Shown one piece after another: positions 36,570-45,110 of a stretch of 45,283 bases of DNA. Numbering within the stretch: position 1 is the stretch's first letter; each line of letters starts with the position of its first letter. The notes beneath the pieces are model-generated. The model was not told where the DNA came from. It worked only from the letters and a program-made list of their open reading frames with translations, and searched no databases. This stretch comes from Lautropia sp. (GTDB taxonomy: Bacteria > Pseudomonadota > Gammaproteobacteria > Burkholderiales > Burkholderiaceae_E), in NCBI GenBank assembly GCA_030532895.1, contig JAUNKF010000027.1, positions 1 through 45,283 on the forward strand. The letters run 5' to 3'. The position numbers and the translations under genes were made by a program.

Positions 36570-37496
36570 TCACTCGAAGTAGAGCATCAGTGCTCCCACG
36601 CTGATCGCGGTCAGCAGGAAAATCTGCATGGTCTGGCGTCGGGCGTGGATGAGCCGGTTGGCCTCGGGCAGCAGCTCGTGGACGACGATGTAGATCATGG
36701 CGGCACCAGCAAAACCGAGGGCGATGGGCAACGCCATGTCGGAGGAGATCGCGAAAGCGCCGCCGATGACGGCGCCGATCGGTTCGACCAGCCCGGTGAG
36801 CAAGGCGCCCAGGGCTGCCAGGCGGCGGGGCAGGTGCAGCGACCAGAGGGCGCTGGCGACGATCAAGCCTTCGGGAATGTTCTGCAGGGCGATGGAGATG
36901 GCCGTGCGCCAACCCATCATCTCGTTGCCGCTGAAACCGGCGCCCACGGCAAAGCCTTCAGGCAGGTTGTGAACGGCAATGGCCACCACCATCAGCCACA
37001 GCGCGTTGACGGGCAGCGGATTCTCGTTCTTGGGGGTGGCATGAAGGTGGGGCAGCAACCAGTTCAGCAAGGACATGGCGGCAACGCCCGCGGCCATCCC
37101 GCCCAGTGCGTCCAGTGCCCAGGGCTGGGTGCTGAGTTGAAAGGCCGGGGTGAGCAGCGGGATCAGGGCGGCTGAGAACATCATGCCCGCGCCGAAGGCC
37201 ATGAAGCGGCCAATCTGCGGCAGCTGCATCCGGCGCATGAAGGGCAGTATGAAGGCGCCCAGGCCGGTGGCTGATCCGGCGATCAGCGAGGCCAGAAAAC
37301 CTTGGGCGATGCGTGGGTCGCTTTGAATCACCTTCACCATGAAGTACAGCAAGGCCAGGCTGCCCCCGAGATTGATGGCAATGCCCAGGCTGCGACGCAA
37401 CGAGCGACGAGGCGTTGGCGAGGGCGCGGTGTCGGGCAGGTTCATGACAGGGTGCGGAGATTTGGAATCCGGCGGGGAGGCTGGTTCATGGGCCAT
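36570..37496 (-). CDS. ZIP-family metal transporter (ZupT/GufA-like)
   Basis: A 308-residue inner-membrane divalent metal importer. The two hallmark motifs are AVHNLPEGFAVG and SIALQNIPEGLIVAS, in the central helices whose His, Asn and Glu residues bind Zn/Fe/Mn. About eight membrane segments are visible, with LVEPIGAVIGG and IYIVVHELLPEANR toward the end. The loop before the first motif carries His residues (LLPHLHATPKNEN). The first ~45 residues are a disordered Pro/Ser cytosolic tail. Start taken at ATG 37496; 37445 or 37574 are possible. No metal-responsive operator is evident. Confidence 0.9.
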   Translation of the reverse strand: MAHEPASPPDSKSPHPVMNLPDTAPSPTPRRSLRRSLGIAINLGGSLALLYFMVKVIQSDPRIAQGFLASLIAGSATGLGAFILPFMRRMQLPQIGRFMAFGAGMMFSAALIPLLTPAFQLSTQPWALDALGGMAAGVAAMSLLNWLLPHLHATPKNENPLPVNALWLMVVAIAVHNLPEGFAVGAGFSGNEMMGWRTAISIALQNIPEGLIVASALWSLHLPRRLAALGALLTGLVEPIGAVIGGAFAISSDMALPIALGFAGAAMIYIVVHELLPEANRLIHARRQTMQIFLLTAISVGALMLYFE

Positions 37497-37766
37497 CAGC
37501 GCGTCATTCGGTCGGGAGCGTGTCTTGCCAACCCTGCCCGCGCCTTCATGGGGCGGTGTCCGGGCAGGACACACGGGCAGGCGATTGGAGACGGATGATC
37601 TTAGCGCGTGTCATGCCTGTCCGGCGAGACCTTCGCGGCAGGGCGCAGGGGATGGCACGCGTTGAAAGCGTCAGGCGCAACACCATGAATGCTTGAACGC
37701 CTGGATCGACAGATTAACAGTGTTTGGGTGGCACGCTGTTGTCAAGATGTTGTCAGGGCAGGAGGG

Positions 37767-37883
37767 ATGATGCGGCAAGTGGTGCTCTTGGGGGGGGGTG
37801 TTGCAAGGTTGCGGTGGTGTTGGTGCAGATCGACTGGGGCACTGGCTGTTCTGTGTGGGTGTGTTGGCCGTGCGTTTGCTTGA
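37767..37883 (+). CDS. Possible 38-residue ORF containing a G9 tract
   Basis: Two consecutive ATGs follow AGGAGG (37760-37765), giving an ORF that starts MMRQVVLLGGG and ends after a Cys/Trp-rich segment. Nine consecutive G residues (37790-37798) fall in codons 8-11. Loss of one G would fuse it to the frame that runs into the gene at 38062. The strong ribosome binding site is the only positive evidence; the composition is not convincingly protein-like. Confidence 0.25.
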   Translation: MMRQVVLLGGGVARLRWCWCRSTGALAVLCGCVGRAFA

Positions 37884-37998
37884 GGAGATGACTGGTGGGT
37901 GGGGTCTGAGAGGCGCCAGCTTAAGGGGGGAGGTGCTTGCGCTTTGGCGAGGCAGGAAACATGGAGGCCGCATCGAGACGACACGAGCAGGCGCTGGC

Positions 37999-38027
37999 TT
38001 GAAGGGGGGGGGCTGTTCGGCTATGCT
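37999..38027 (+). promoter_or_regulatory. Candidate promoter with G9 tract in its spacer
   Basis: TTGAAG (37999-38004) and TATGCT (38022-38027) are exactly 17 bp apart, each matching 4 of 6 consensus bases. The spacer starts with eight of the nine consecutive Gs (38004-38012). The predicted start lies near 38034, 28 bases before the small membrane-protein gene. Confidence 0.4.
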
Positions 38028-38061
38028 CGGGCCTTCTGATCAATTCCCTCTCCGATTCATC

Positions 38062-38322
38062 ATGTCGCTGCTTGAAGAGGCACCTGCGCCGCGTCGTTCG
38101 GCACCCCGATTGAGTCATTATTTGCTGCCGGGGCTGGTGCTGCTCAATCTCTGGCTGATGTTGTCGCTCACCGGGGTGTTGCCGGTCTTCTTCGGCGACA
38201 AGCCCGATCCGGGGCGCTTCGAGCGCCAGGTGGATGCCGAGCGTGTCCGGATTCTGCCGGCCGCGATGGCCGGCGTGCAGGCGCCAGCGGGGCAAGAGGC
38301 GCCCCAGACCGACGAGAAATGA
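38062..38322 (+). CDS. Small single-pass membrane protein
   Basis: An 86-residue protein with one membrane helix (LSHYLLPGLVLLNLWLMLSL, residues ~18-37), a short cytosolic N-terminus and a ~45-residue periplasmic tail containing FGDKPDPGRFERQVDAERVR. That tail resembles the juxtamembrane part of some betaproteobacterial SPOR proteins, but no SPOR domain follows. No ribosome binding site is obvious before the ATG at 38062. Its stop converges on phaM with 23 bp between. I do not recognise a named family. Confidence 0.6.
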   Translation: MSLLEEAPAPRRSAPRLSHYLLPGLVLLNLWLMLSLTGVLPVFFGDKPDPGRFERQVDAERVRILPAAMAGVQAPAGQEAPQTDEK

Positions 38323-38334
38323 CTTGCCCCTTGT

Positions 38335-38353
38335 CAGGCTGATGTTCAGCCTG
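38335..38353. terminator. Hairpin between convergent small gene and phaM
   Basis: CAGGCTGA-TGT-TCAGCCTG is a perfect 8-bp stem with a 3-base loop, overlapping the phaM stop codon. No T-run follows on either strand, but its placement exactly at the convergence suggests a shared 3' end. Confidence 0.4.
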
Positions 38354-39485
38354 CCTGCTGGTCGGGCGGGGCGTTCTTCTTTCGACGTGATGTTGAGGGG
38401 GCACTCACCTTGTCCGGGCTGCGAGGGGCCGAGGCTGTCTTGCCGGGTGTGACGGGTGCCGAAGAGGCCGTGTTGTCCGGATGGTCCGGGTGGGGGGGCG
38501 CGCCGGCGGTCGGGGCCGCCTGAGCCGCCATCTGGCTCACCTGTTGCTGCATCAATTGCCACCACGCCTGCGCCAATTGACTGGCTGCCAAGGTGGCCGT
38601 GCTGTCTTCTGCAGCGGCTGGGCCGGCGGCGTCCGCACGGGGGGATGAGACGGCGGCTTTCCAGCCATCCGTGCCTGTGGCGGCAGCCCAACCGGGCGGT
38701 GTGTAGGGCCTGGGGGCGGCCTCAGGGCCTGCCAGGGGCGTGCCGGGCGACTCGGATACGCCAACCGGGGCGCTGGCGGCCGGGGTTGATGTCGTGGCTG
38801 AGTCGGATGGCGCCGGGCGGGGCTGCGTGGCGGCCGTGCGCTCATCGTGGGCGGCTTCTGTCGCGGTGTTCTCGGCCGTGGACGCCTCGTGTGCCGGGCC
38901 ACCGAAAAGCGTGCTCATGTCGGGCATCTGGCCCAGGTTGGGCATCCAGGGCATGTGCCCGAAAGGTTGGCCACCGGCAAAAGGATCAAAGCCACTCAGG
39001 CTCGGCATGCCCGGAAAAGCGTTCATCCCTGCTGATCCACCCAAGGCGTTGGGGGGCTGCGCGTTACGGCTGTCCGGGCTGCCTGCCATGCCTGTCCAGG
39101 CTGCCATGCCGGGCCACAGACTGGCCAGGGGGTTGGGGGGGCTTTCGGTGCCTGTGCCGAGTGGGGCTGTTGACTCGTCAGGGCTGCGCGTCATGGCGGC
39201 GAGGCTTGCGGACATCTGGTTCAGTGTCTGCAGGGTGCCCCGCTGCACTTCCATCGCCTGGATGGTGTTGCGCAGCATCGTGAGATTCAGTGACAGCCAT
39301 TGCTCGACCGTGCGCAGTTCCTGAATGCGCTTGTCCAGCGCCTGGATGTCGAGGGTGGGCTTGAAGGGCGAGTGCATGTGCAGGGTGCGCCACGCCTGGT
39401 TGAAGTGCTCCAGCGAATCGAACATGGGGCCGAAACCCTCGAAAGGGCCGGTTTGGGCAGCGGGGGCATCGTCGTGTCGGGACAT
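38346..39485 (-). CDS. phaM: PhaM-like PHB granule regulatory protein
   Basis: A 379-residue protein. Residues ~40-110 hold the PhaM signature: TLDIQALDKRIQELRTVEQW, LSLNLTMLRNTIQAMEVQRG, a helical segment that in Ralstonia eutropha PhaM mediates oligomerisation and activates PHB synthase. A long disordered middle rich in Gly, Met, Pro, Ala and Thr follows. The C-terminus is basic (STSRRKKNAPP), as expected for PhaM, which tethers granules to the nucleoid through a Lys/Ala-rich tail; the tail here is shorter and less Lys-rich. Start: ATG at 39485 with GGAG 7 bases upstream. It lies near phasin and PHB turnover genes. Confidence 0.82.
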   Translation of the reverse strand: MSRHDDAPAAQTGPFEGFGPMFDSLEHFNQAWRTLHMHSPFKPTLDIQALDKRIQELRTVEQWLSLNLTMLRNTIQAMEVQRGTLQTLNQMSASLAAMTRSPDESTAPLGTGTESPPNPLASLWPGMAAWTGMAGSPDSRNAQPPNALGGSAGMNAFPGMPSLSGFDPFAGGQPFGHMPWMPNLGQMPDMSTLFGGPAHEASTAENTATEAAHDERTAATQPRPAPSDSATTSTPAASAPVGVSESPGTPLAGPEAAPRPYTPPGWAAATGTDGWKAAVSSPRADAAGPAAAEDSTATLAASQLAQAWWQLMQQQVSQMAAQAAPTAGAPPHPDHPDNTASSAPVTPGKTASAPRSPDKVSAPSTSRRKKNAPPDQQAG

Positions 39486-39622
39486 GAGCGGCTCCGTCAA
39501 TCGGACAACATCGGTCTTGCCCTTGGGCGTCAGGGACGGTGGGGGAGGCAGCGTCCGTGTCATGGCGCAGCCTGGTGGGCGCCCTGAATTCAGGCAGGTG
39601 CCACGGATGCTGGCTGAGGGGG

Positions 39623-40774
39623 TCAGGGCACCACGGGTTGATCTATCGTACCGAACAATGAATGGCCGCGCTGGTCACTCATGTCGAGACGGATGCGATT
39701 GCCCGGTTGAAGAAAGGCAGGGGCAGGGCTGCTCAGGCCGTCGATCTGGTGGCGGGCACGGGCTTCGAGGATGCTGGTGGTGCCACTATCGGGGCTGGTG
39801 TTCGCGATGGGGCCGGTACTGATCAAGGTGCCGGCATGAAGCGGCCCATGCTGGCTGAGCGCGGCCAGCAGTTCACGGAAATCCGGCGCCATCCCGTCGG
39901 CGGTATCGATCCGGCCGGTGGAGCGACCGTTCAGGCGGCAATGCAGCGGACGATGCAGGCGCCCGTCGCGCCAGTCTTCACCCAGTTCGTCGGGGCTGAG
40001 CAGCACGGGTGCGCAGGCCAGACCGCGATCGCCCAGCCAGTGGTTGAGGCCGGGCGGATGATGACGCCAGCCGTTGGCCATGCCAAGGAGCAGCAGGCAG
40101 GCTTCGGCTTCGTCGGGGTCGAGATCCATCGGCACGTCATCGGTGATGGCGATGAGCTGGGCGCTGAAGTCGAGTCCGATGTGAGTGTTGGGGTGGGCAG
40201 CCGTGGCGGGCACCGTGGTGTCAGCCTTGGCTGCCTGCCCGTCAGCGGTGTCGGCTGGCTCATCGTCGTCCTGCAGCAGGTGCAGCGCCAGCCCACGACA
40301 GGAGACCGGCGTATGGGCCGGCATGATCCGGCTGGTGGGCAGCAACTGGAAGGCGTGACCGGGCTGGCTGTACCCGGACGGCAGGCCATCAGGTGTCGTG
40401 CGGGTGGCATCCAGGTGCCTTGCGGCCTCTGCACCTGCCAGCTTGGCCGCATCCGTGTCGATGGCGGGGGGGAGCAGGCCCGCTTTTTTCAGCCGCTTCA
40501 GAAAGCCTGGATAAGCGGCGGTTTCGATCCGCGCGACAGGCCGGGGCAGCGGGGCCTGATACTCAAGCGGGTTGAAATCGAAGCTCCGGGGTGCGCGCCC
40601 CTGGTTCAGCTGTTCGTAGAGATCCTGCAGTTGGGGGGCAAAAAATCGCCAATCATCCAGGGCACGTTGCAGGGTGCCCACGATCTGGTCGGCCAGCACG
40701 GCGTGCTTCAGATCGCGGGATACCACGGTCAGTTGACCGTCACGGGTTCCATCCTTGCGGGAGGCGAGTTTCAT
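39623..40774 (-). CDS. Fumarylacetoacetate hydrolase-family protein lacking metal ligands
   Basis: A 383-residue FAH-family protein. The N-terminal domain is clear: MKLASRKDGTRDGQLTVVSR, then LDDWRFFAPQLQDLYEQLNQ. Homologues read F-E-A-E-V-A-V-I-T-D-D-V-P-M; here the equivalent (residues 203-216) is F-S-A-Q-L-I-A-I-T-D-D-V-P-M, so both glutamates that bind the catalytic metal are replaced (Ser204, Gln206). The usual MYQGGSD substrate segment and the lysine of the KPATAFSPVA segment are also missing. A polar insertion of ~35 residues sits before the core. The frame is intact over its whole length, so it looks like a maintained pseudo-enzyme. Start: ATG 40774. Confidence 0.85.
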   Translation of the reverse strand: MKLASRKDGTRDGQLTVVSRDLKHAVLADQIVGTLQRALDDWRFFAPQLQDLYEQLNQGRAPRSFDFNPLEYQAPLPRPVARIETAAYPGFLKRLKKAGLLPPAIDTDAAKLAGAEAARHLDATRTTPDGLPSGYSQPGHAFQLLPTSRIMPAHTPVSCRGLALHLLQDDDEPADTADGQAAKADTTVPATAAHPNTHIGLDFSAQLIAITDDVPMDLDPDEAEACLLLLGMANGWRHHPPGLNHWLGDRGLACAPVLLSPDELGEDWRDGRLHRPLHCRLNGRSTGRIDTADGMAPDFRELLAALSQHGPLHAGTLISTGPIANTSPDSGTTSILEARARHQIDGLSSPAPAFLQPGNRIRLDMSDQRGHSLFGTIDQPVVP

Positions 40775-40954
40775 GGGGGTTGGAGATAGGTCGGGACGCC
40801 GATGGTATCGGTTGGGGCCGGGATGCATCATCCGGGTGAGCGGATGATTCGGGGATGAATCCGGGCGGCGCGCACGGATCACAGGCCGCATGGATGCGGG
40901 ATGCCAGCATGACAGGCATTCATCACTGGCGGCAGGGGCTTTGCGGATCGTCGC

Positions 40955-40960
40955 TACAAT
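40955..40960 (+). promoter_or_regulatory. -10 element upstream of the DUF3014 gene
   Basis: TACAAT lies 34 bp before the start at 40995. No good -35 is visible at 16-19 bp. Weak, by-eye call. Confidence 0.35.
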
Positions 40961-40994
40961 GACCCTCCCGTTTTTTGCCGCTTCAGCATCAATT

Positions 40995-42053
40995 ATGGCA
41001 CCACCAAAAGGCCCACCCAAAGCGTCCGGTCTCACCTTTGGGCTGATCGTTGCATCCGTTTCGCTCATCCTGTTACTGCTGTGGGGATGGCAATCCGGCT
41101 GGTTGATGAAGGCGGGTGACTTCCTGCAAGGTCTGGTCTCGCCGGCTCGGTATCAGGGGGATCGCACCCTTGGCGAGGGGGGCGCGACAGCGCCGCCTCC
41201 TGGCGGGGCTGCGGCATCGGCGTCCCAGGCGGGCGATGCCCGACCAGGCGCTGGCCATGACACAGCTTTGCCCGAGGCGCCTGCCACCCAGGATCTGGCG
41301 ACGCAGACGGTACCGGATGCCAGCCAGGTCGAGCAGAAGGGCGATTTGCCGAAGCCGGGTGATGAGATGAAGGATTTGCTGCCGCTGGAAGCGCCGCCCG
41401 CTGATGAGCCGTTTGACGAGGGGGGGCTGATGGACGCGCCGAAGCAGGCTGCGCCCAGCCAGCGGGCCTTGCCGGATGAAAGCGCCGTGATCAAGGACAT
41501 TGGCAAGCACTGGTCGCTTGCGGCGGTGCGTCGCCATTTCAACCTGCAGGAAACGGCACGCCGGCTGGTGATCACGGTGGATCAGCTCTCGCGACACCAT
41601 GTGCCTTCGCAGATGCGTGTGATGCGTGGCATTCCTGATCCGCTCATGATCCAGCGCCAGGGGGAGCGGATCATGCTCGATCCGGCCAACAGCCGGCGCT
41701 ACGATGCTTTTGTGGGTTTTGCCGAGTCGCTCAATGCCAAGACGCTGGTCACGGTCTATCGGAAGTTTTATCCGTTGCTGCAGCATACGTTTGAAGAGAT
41801 CGGGTATCCGGGTGAGCGGTTTCACGATCGCGTGATGGTGGCCATCGACGACATGCTGGCGGCTCGTCAGCCGGATGGGCCGATCGAGCTGGTGCAGCCG
41901 AAAGTCTTGTACCGCTTCGAAGACCCGGTGCTGGAGGGCTTGTCGGCTGGGCGCAAGATCATGATCCGTGTCGGCCCGGCGCATGCCGAGCGTCTGAAGA
42001 CAGTGCTGCGCCGGCTTCGGGGTGAATTGGCGCGCCGCCCGCCCGGTGGCTGA
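40995..42053 (+). CDS. DUF3014 single-pass membrane protein
   Basis: A 352-residue protein. One membrane helix near the N-terminus (LTFGLIVASVSLILLLLWGW, residues ~13-32) is followed by an Ala/Gly/Pro-rich linker of ~130 residues, then a DUF3014 domain of ~200 residues: RRLVITVDQLSRHHVPSQMR, DAFVGFAESLNAKTLVTVY, RKFYPLLQHTFEEIGYPG, and LVQPKVLYRFEDPVLEGLSA. The topology predicts a periplasmic C-terminal domain. The function of DUF3014 is unknown. Divergent from the FAH-like gene across 220 bp. ATG at 40995 chosen because the membrane helix starts soon after; the frame is open earlier (40890) without support. Confidence 0.85.
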   Translation: MAPPKGPPKASGLTFGLIVASVSLILLLLWGWQSGWLMKAGDFLQGLVSPARYQGDRTLGEGGATAPPPGGAAASASQAGDARPGAGHDTALPEAPATQDLATQTVPDASQVEQKGDLPKPGDEMKDLLPLEAPPADEPFDEGGLMDAPKQAAPSQRALPDESAVIKDIGKHWSLAAVRRHFNLQETARRLVITVDQLSRHHVPSQMRVMRGIPDPLMIQRQGERIMLDPANSRRYDAFVGFAESLNAKTLVTVYRKFYPLLQHTFEEIGYPGERFHDRVMVAIDDMLAARQPDGPIELVQPKVLYRFEDPVLEGLSAGRKIMIRVGPAHAERLKTVLRRLRGELARRPPGG

Positions 42054-42069
42054 GTGTGCTTCGTTCGGC

Positions 42070-42093
42070 ATGTTGCGCTGTGATGTTGCGCTG
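42070..42093. repeat. Tandem ATGTTGCGCTG repeats upstream of the phasin promoter
   Basis: ATGTTGCGCTG occurs twice (42070-42080 and 42083-42093), 13 bp apart, ending 12 bp before the -35. A related GTTGCAGC lies after the -10 (about 42143-42150). TGC/GCA-rich sites are typical of PhaR, the PHA-responsive repressor of phasin genes, so these are candidate PhaR operators. Confidence 0.5.
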
Positions 42094-42105
42094 CAAAAAA
42101 ATTGC

Positions 42106-42134
42106 TTGCCCCTGGTGAAAACCTGTGTGACAAT
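42106..42134 (+). promoter_or_regulatory. Candidate phasin promoter
   Basis: TTGCCC (42106-42111) and GACAAT (42129-42134) with a 17-bp spacer. It is preceded by an A7 run and by the tandem repeats. Transcription would start near 42141, leaving a long leader. Confidence 0.5.
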
Positions 42135-42245
42135 GCTTTTGTGCGTTGCAGCATAAATGGTTTCTGATCCGTGCAGCGCTTGAGCGTCTGGATGGCAGGC
42201 ATCATGACAACCGGTGTTTTGCCCTGACCTCGGAAGGACACGCAG

Positions 42246-42326
42246 ATGGTCTCGGCCTTTGCGTGTTTCGGCCGGCGTCGGATCACCTCGGTTCCGTCAC
42301 AGGCGCTCAGCCGCTGCCCGGCATGA
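42246..42326 (+). CDS. Possible 26-residue leader ORF upstream of phaP
   Basis: GGAAGGA (42232-42238) precedes an ATG at 42246 by 7 bases. The ORF encodes 26 residues (MVSAFACFGRRRITSVPSQA and on) and ends at 42326, 99 bases before phaP. It lies entirely in the predicted leader. A good binding site is the only support. Confidence 0.3.
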   Translation: MVSAFACFGRRRITSVPSQALSRCPA

Positions 42327-42425
42327 ATTGTTGGTACGGGGCGCCTTGGTCTGGCATGCCCGTGACGCTTCCCGCTGCCGGCTTTCCCGTACTGGTTCTT
42401 ATATTTCTTATTCAGGAGTTGTCTC

Positions 42426-42968
42426 ATGTTTCCTTCCATCGACGATCTGCTGAAGGCCCAATCCGAAGCCTTCAAGACCTCAAACACCGTGGCGACCGCC
42501 GCTTTTGATGGTGCCAAGAAGCTGCTGGAGCTGAATGTCCAGGCTGCCCGTGCCGGCATGGAAGAGTCGTCGGCCCAGCTGAAGGCCCTGATGGCTGCCA
42601 AGGATGTGAACACGCTGAACACGATGCTGGCCGACCTGTTTGCCCAGTATGGCAAGCCCGATGGCAGCAAGGCCGCTTCCTACGTGAAGAACGTGTATGA
42701 CATCACGCAGGAAACCAGCGCTCAGGTGTCGGCCTTGATCGAGCAGCAGGTGTCCAACACCCAGCGTCAGCTGTTGTCTTCGGTCGATGCGCTGGTGAAG
42801 AACGCACCGGCCGGCTCGGAAACGGCCGTCAACATGCTCAAGCAGAGCGTGGTCAATGCCAATGCTGCCTACGAACAGCTGCAGGCTGCTTCGAAGCAGG
42901 TGCTTGAAATGATCGACGCCAATGTGGCCGGCCTGTCCAAGGCTGCATCGACCGCCAAGAAGAAGTAA
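42426..42968 (+). CDS. phaP: Phasin (PHB granule-associated protein)
   Basis: A 180-residue, highly helical protein that coats PHB granules and limits their size. MFPSIDDLLKAQSEAFKTSN and ELNVQAARAGMEESSAQLKAL are the N-terminal signature of the betaproteobacterial phasin family (TIGR01841-like). The C-terminal half continues as amphipathic helix rich in Ala, Gln and Val, ending in basic TAKKK. It lacks Cys and Trp. CAGGAG precedes the ATG at 42426. It is monocistronic: own promoter region upstream, strong terminator downstream. Codon use is highly biased (CTG, GCC, AAG), consistent with high expression. Confidence 0.95.
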   Translation: MFPSIDDLLKAQSEAFKTSNTVATAAFDGAKKLLELNVQAARAGMEESSAQLKALMAAKDVNTLNTMLADLFAQYGKPDGSKAASYVKNVYDITQETSAQVSALIEQQVSNTQRQLLSSVDALVKNAPAGSETAVNMLKQSVVNANAAYEQLQAASKQVLEMIDANVAGLSKAASTAKKK

Positions 42969-43088
42969 GTCATCAGCGTCGAGTGCACGACACCCGGTAT
43001 CGGGTGTCTGACTGGGCGCAGGCCGGAGACTGATGGATGCTCGCGTTCGTCCGCGAGCCAGCGGATCCGGGTCTGTGGTCGCGGTGCC

Positions 43089-43133
43089 AAAAAGCCGGAA
43101 GCTTCCTCCCTGAGAGGGGCTGCCGGCTTTTTT
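43089..43133. terminator. Bidirectional intrinsic terminator between phaP and rhlE
   Basis: AAAAAGCCGG (43089-43098) pairs with CCGGCTTTTT (43123-43132), with further pairing possible in the interior (CCTCCC/GAGAGG). The plus strand ends in TTTTTT and the minus strand in TTTTT, so it can stop both phaP and the convergent rhlE transcript. Confidence 0.85.
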
Positions 43134-43271
43134 CATGGTGCATCACACGTCTCAGGCCATGCGTGTGAGGGGTGTCTCCGGCAACGAGCAAGGCGCTTGG
43201 CGGTGTGCTGTTGGCGTCAGTGCAAGGGTGTCGTGTCAATCACCCTGACCCGTTTCAGCGCAGAAGGCTGA

Positions 43272-44804
<1,533 letters not shown>

Positions 44805-45019
44805 TTACACTCCAGCGATCAGCTGCTGTTGATCTGATGGGATGGCAGCGCAGGAGAGTCGTGGCACTGCTCAAATAATTAAGGGAGGAGCGTGCGCGGC
44901 CGAGAGAGGTGCCAGCATCTGGGACAGGTGTTGGACAGGAAAAGAGGAGTGAGGCGGGCGCGCGACGGTGTGCAGTCGTGCCCGGCGCCGAACACGCGCC
45001 GGCCGAACTGCTTTGTCGC

Positions 45020-45025
45020 ATTATA
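45020..45025 (-). promoter_or_regulatory. -10 element for rhlE
   Basis: Perfect TATAAT on the minus strand, ~215 bp before the rhlE start. No consensus -35 at 17 bp; TTGCAC lies only 2 bp upstream. Confidence 0.45.
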
Positions 45026-45036
45026 CCGTGCAACGG

Positions 45037-45057
45037 CTTTTTTCATCCTGAAAAAAG
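45037..45057. terminator. A/T-rich hairpin upstream of rhlE promoter
   Basis: CTTTTTTCA-TCC-TGAAAAAAG: a perfect 9-bp stem with a 3-base loop, between the stop of the partial gene (45111) and the rhlE -10. It may end the upstream minus-strand transcript or tune the rhlE promoter. Confidence 0.4.
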
Positions 45058-45110
45058 GGCTTCTCTTCGCCGGGAAGCGTGCCGGTAGGTTGCTCGGGAA
45101 AGCGCCTGGC

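Larger units (their letters stand above)
37497..38061. other. 565-bp region with two 9-G tracts and a small ORF
   Basis: No convincing large gene. A 38-codon ORF (37767-37883, plus) has AGGAGG just before its ATG pair and contains the first G9 tract in codons 8-11. The second G9 tract (38004-38012) lies between candidate -35 and -10 elements for the gene at 38062. The left part (37580-37700) is probably the promoter region of the ZIP gene; I see no firm elements there. Confidence 0.5.
42054..42425. other. 372-bp leader/promoter region of the phasin gene
   Basis: Contains direct repeats (42070-42093), a sigma-70-type promoter (42106-42134), a long leader of ~285 bases, and a 26-codon upstream ORF (42246-42326). 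No other gene seen. Confidence 0.6.
44805..45110. other. 306-bp rhlE upstream region with long leader
   Basis: No gene seen. On the minus strand a perfect TATAAT (45025-45020) would start rhlE transcription near 45012, leaving a ~210-base leader. A 9-bp A/T-rich hairpin (45037-45057) lies just upstream. Confidence 0.5.

Noticed and set aside
37671-37984. Minus-strand small frames opposite the G-tract region
   Set aside because: They read the G-runs as Pro-rich peptides; no ribosome binding site or domain.
39623-40774. FAH-like gene as part of the aromatic catabolic pathway
   Set aside because: It lies 15 kb from the catabolic block among PHB genes, lacks metal ligands, and the 4,5-cleavage route needs no fumarylacetoacetase.
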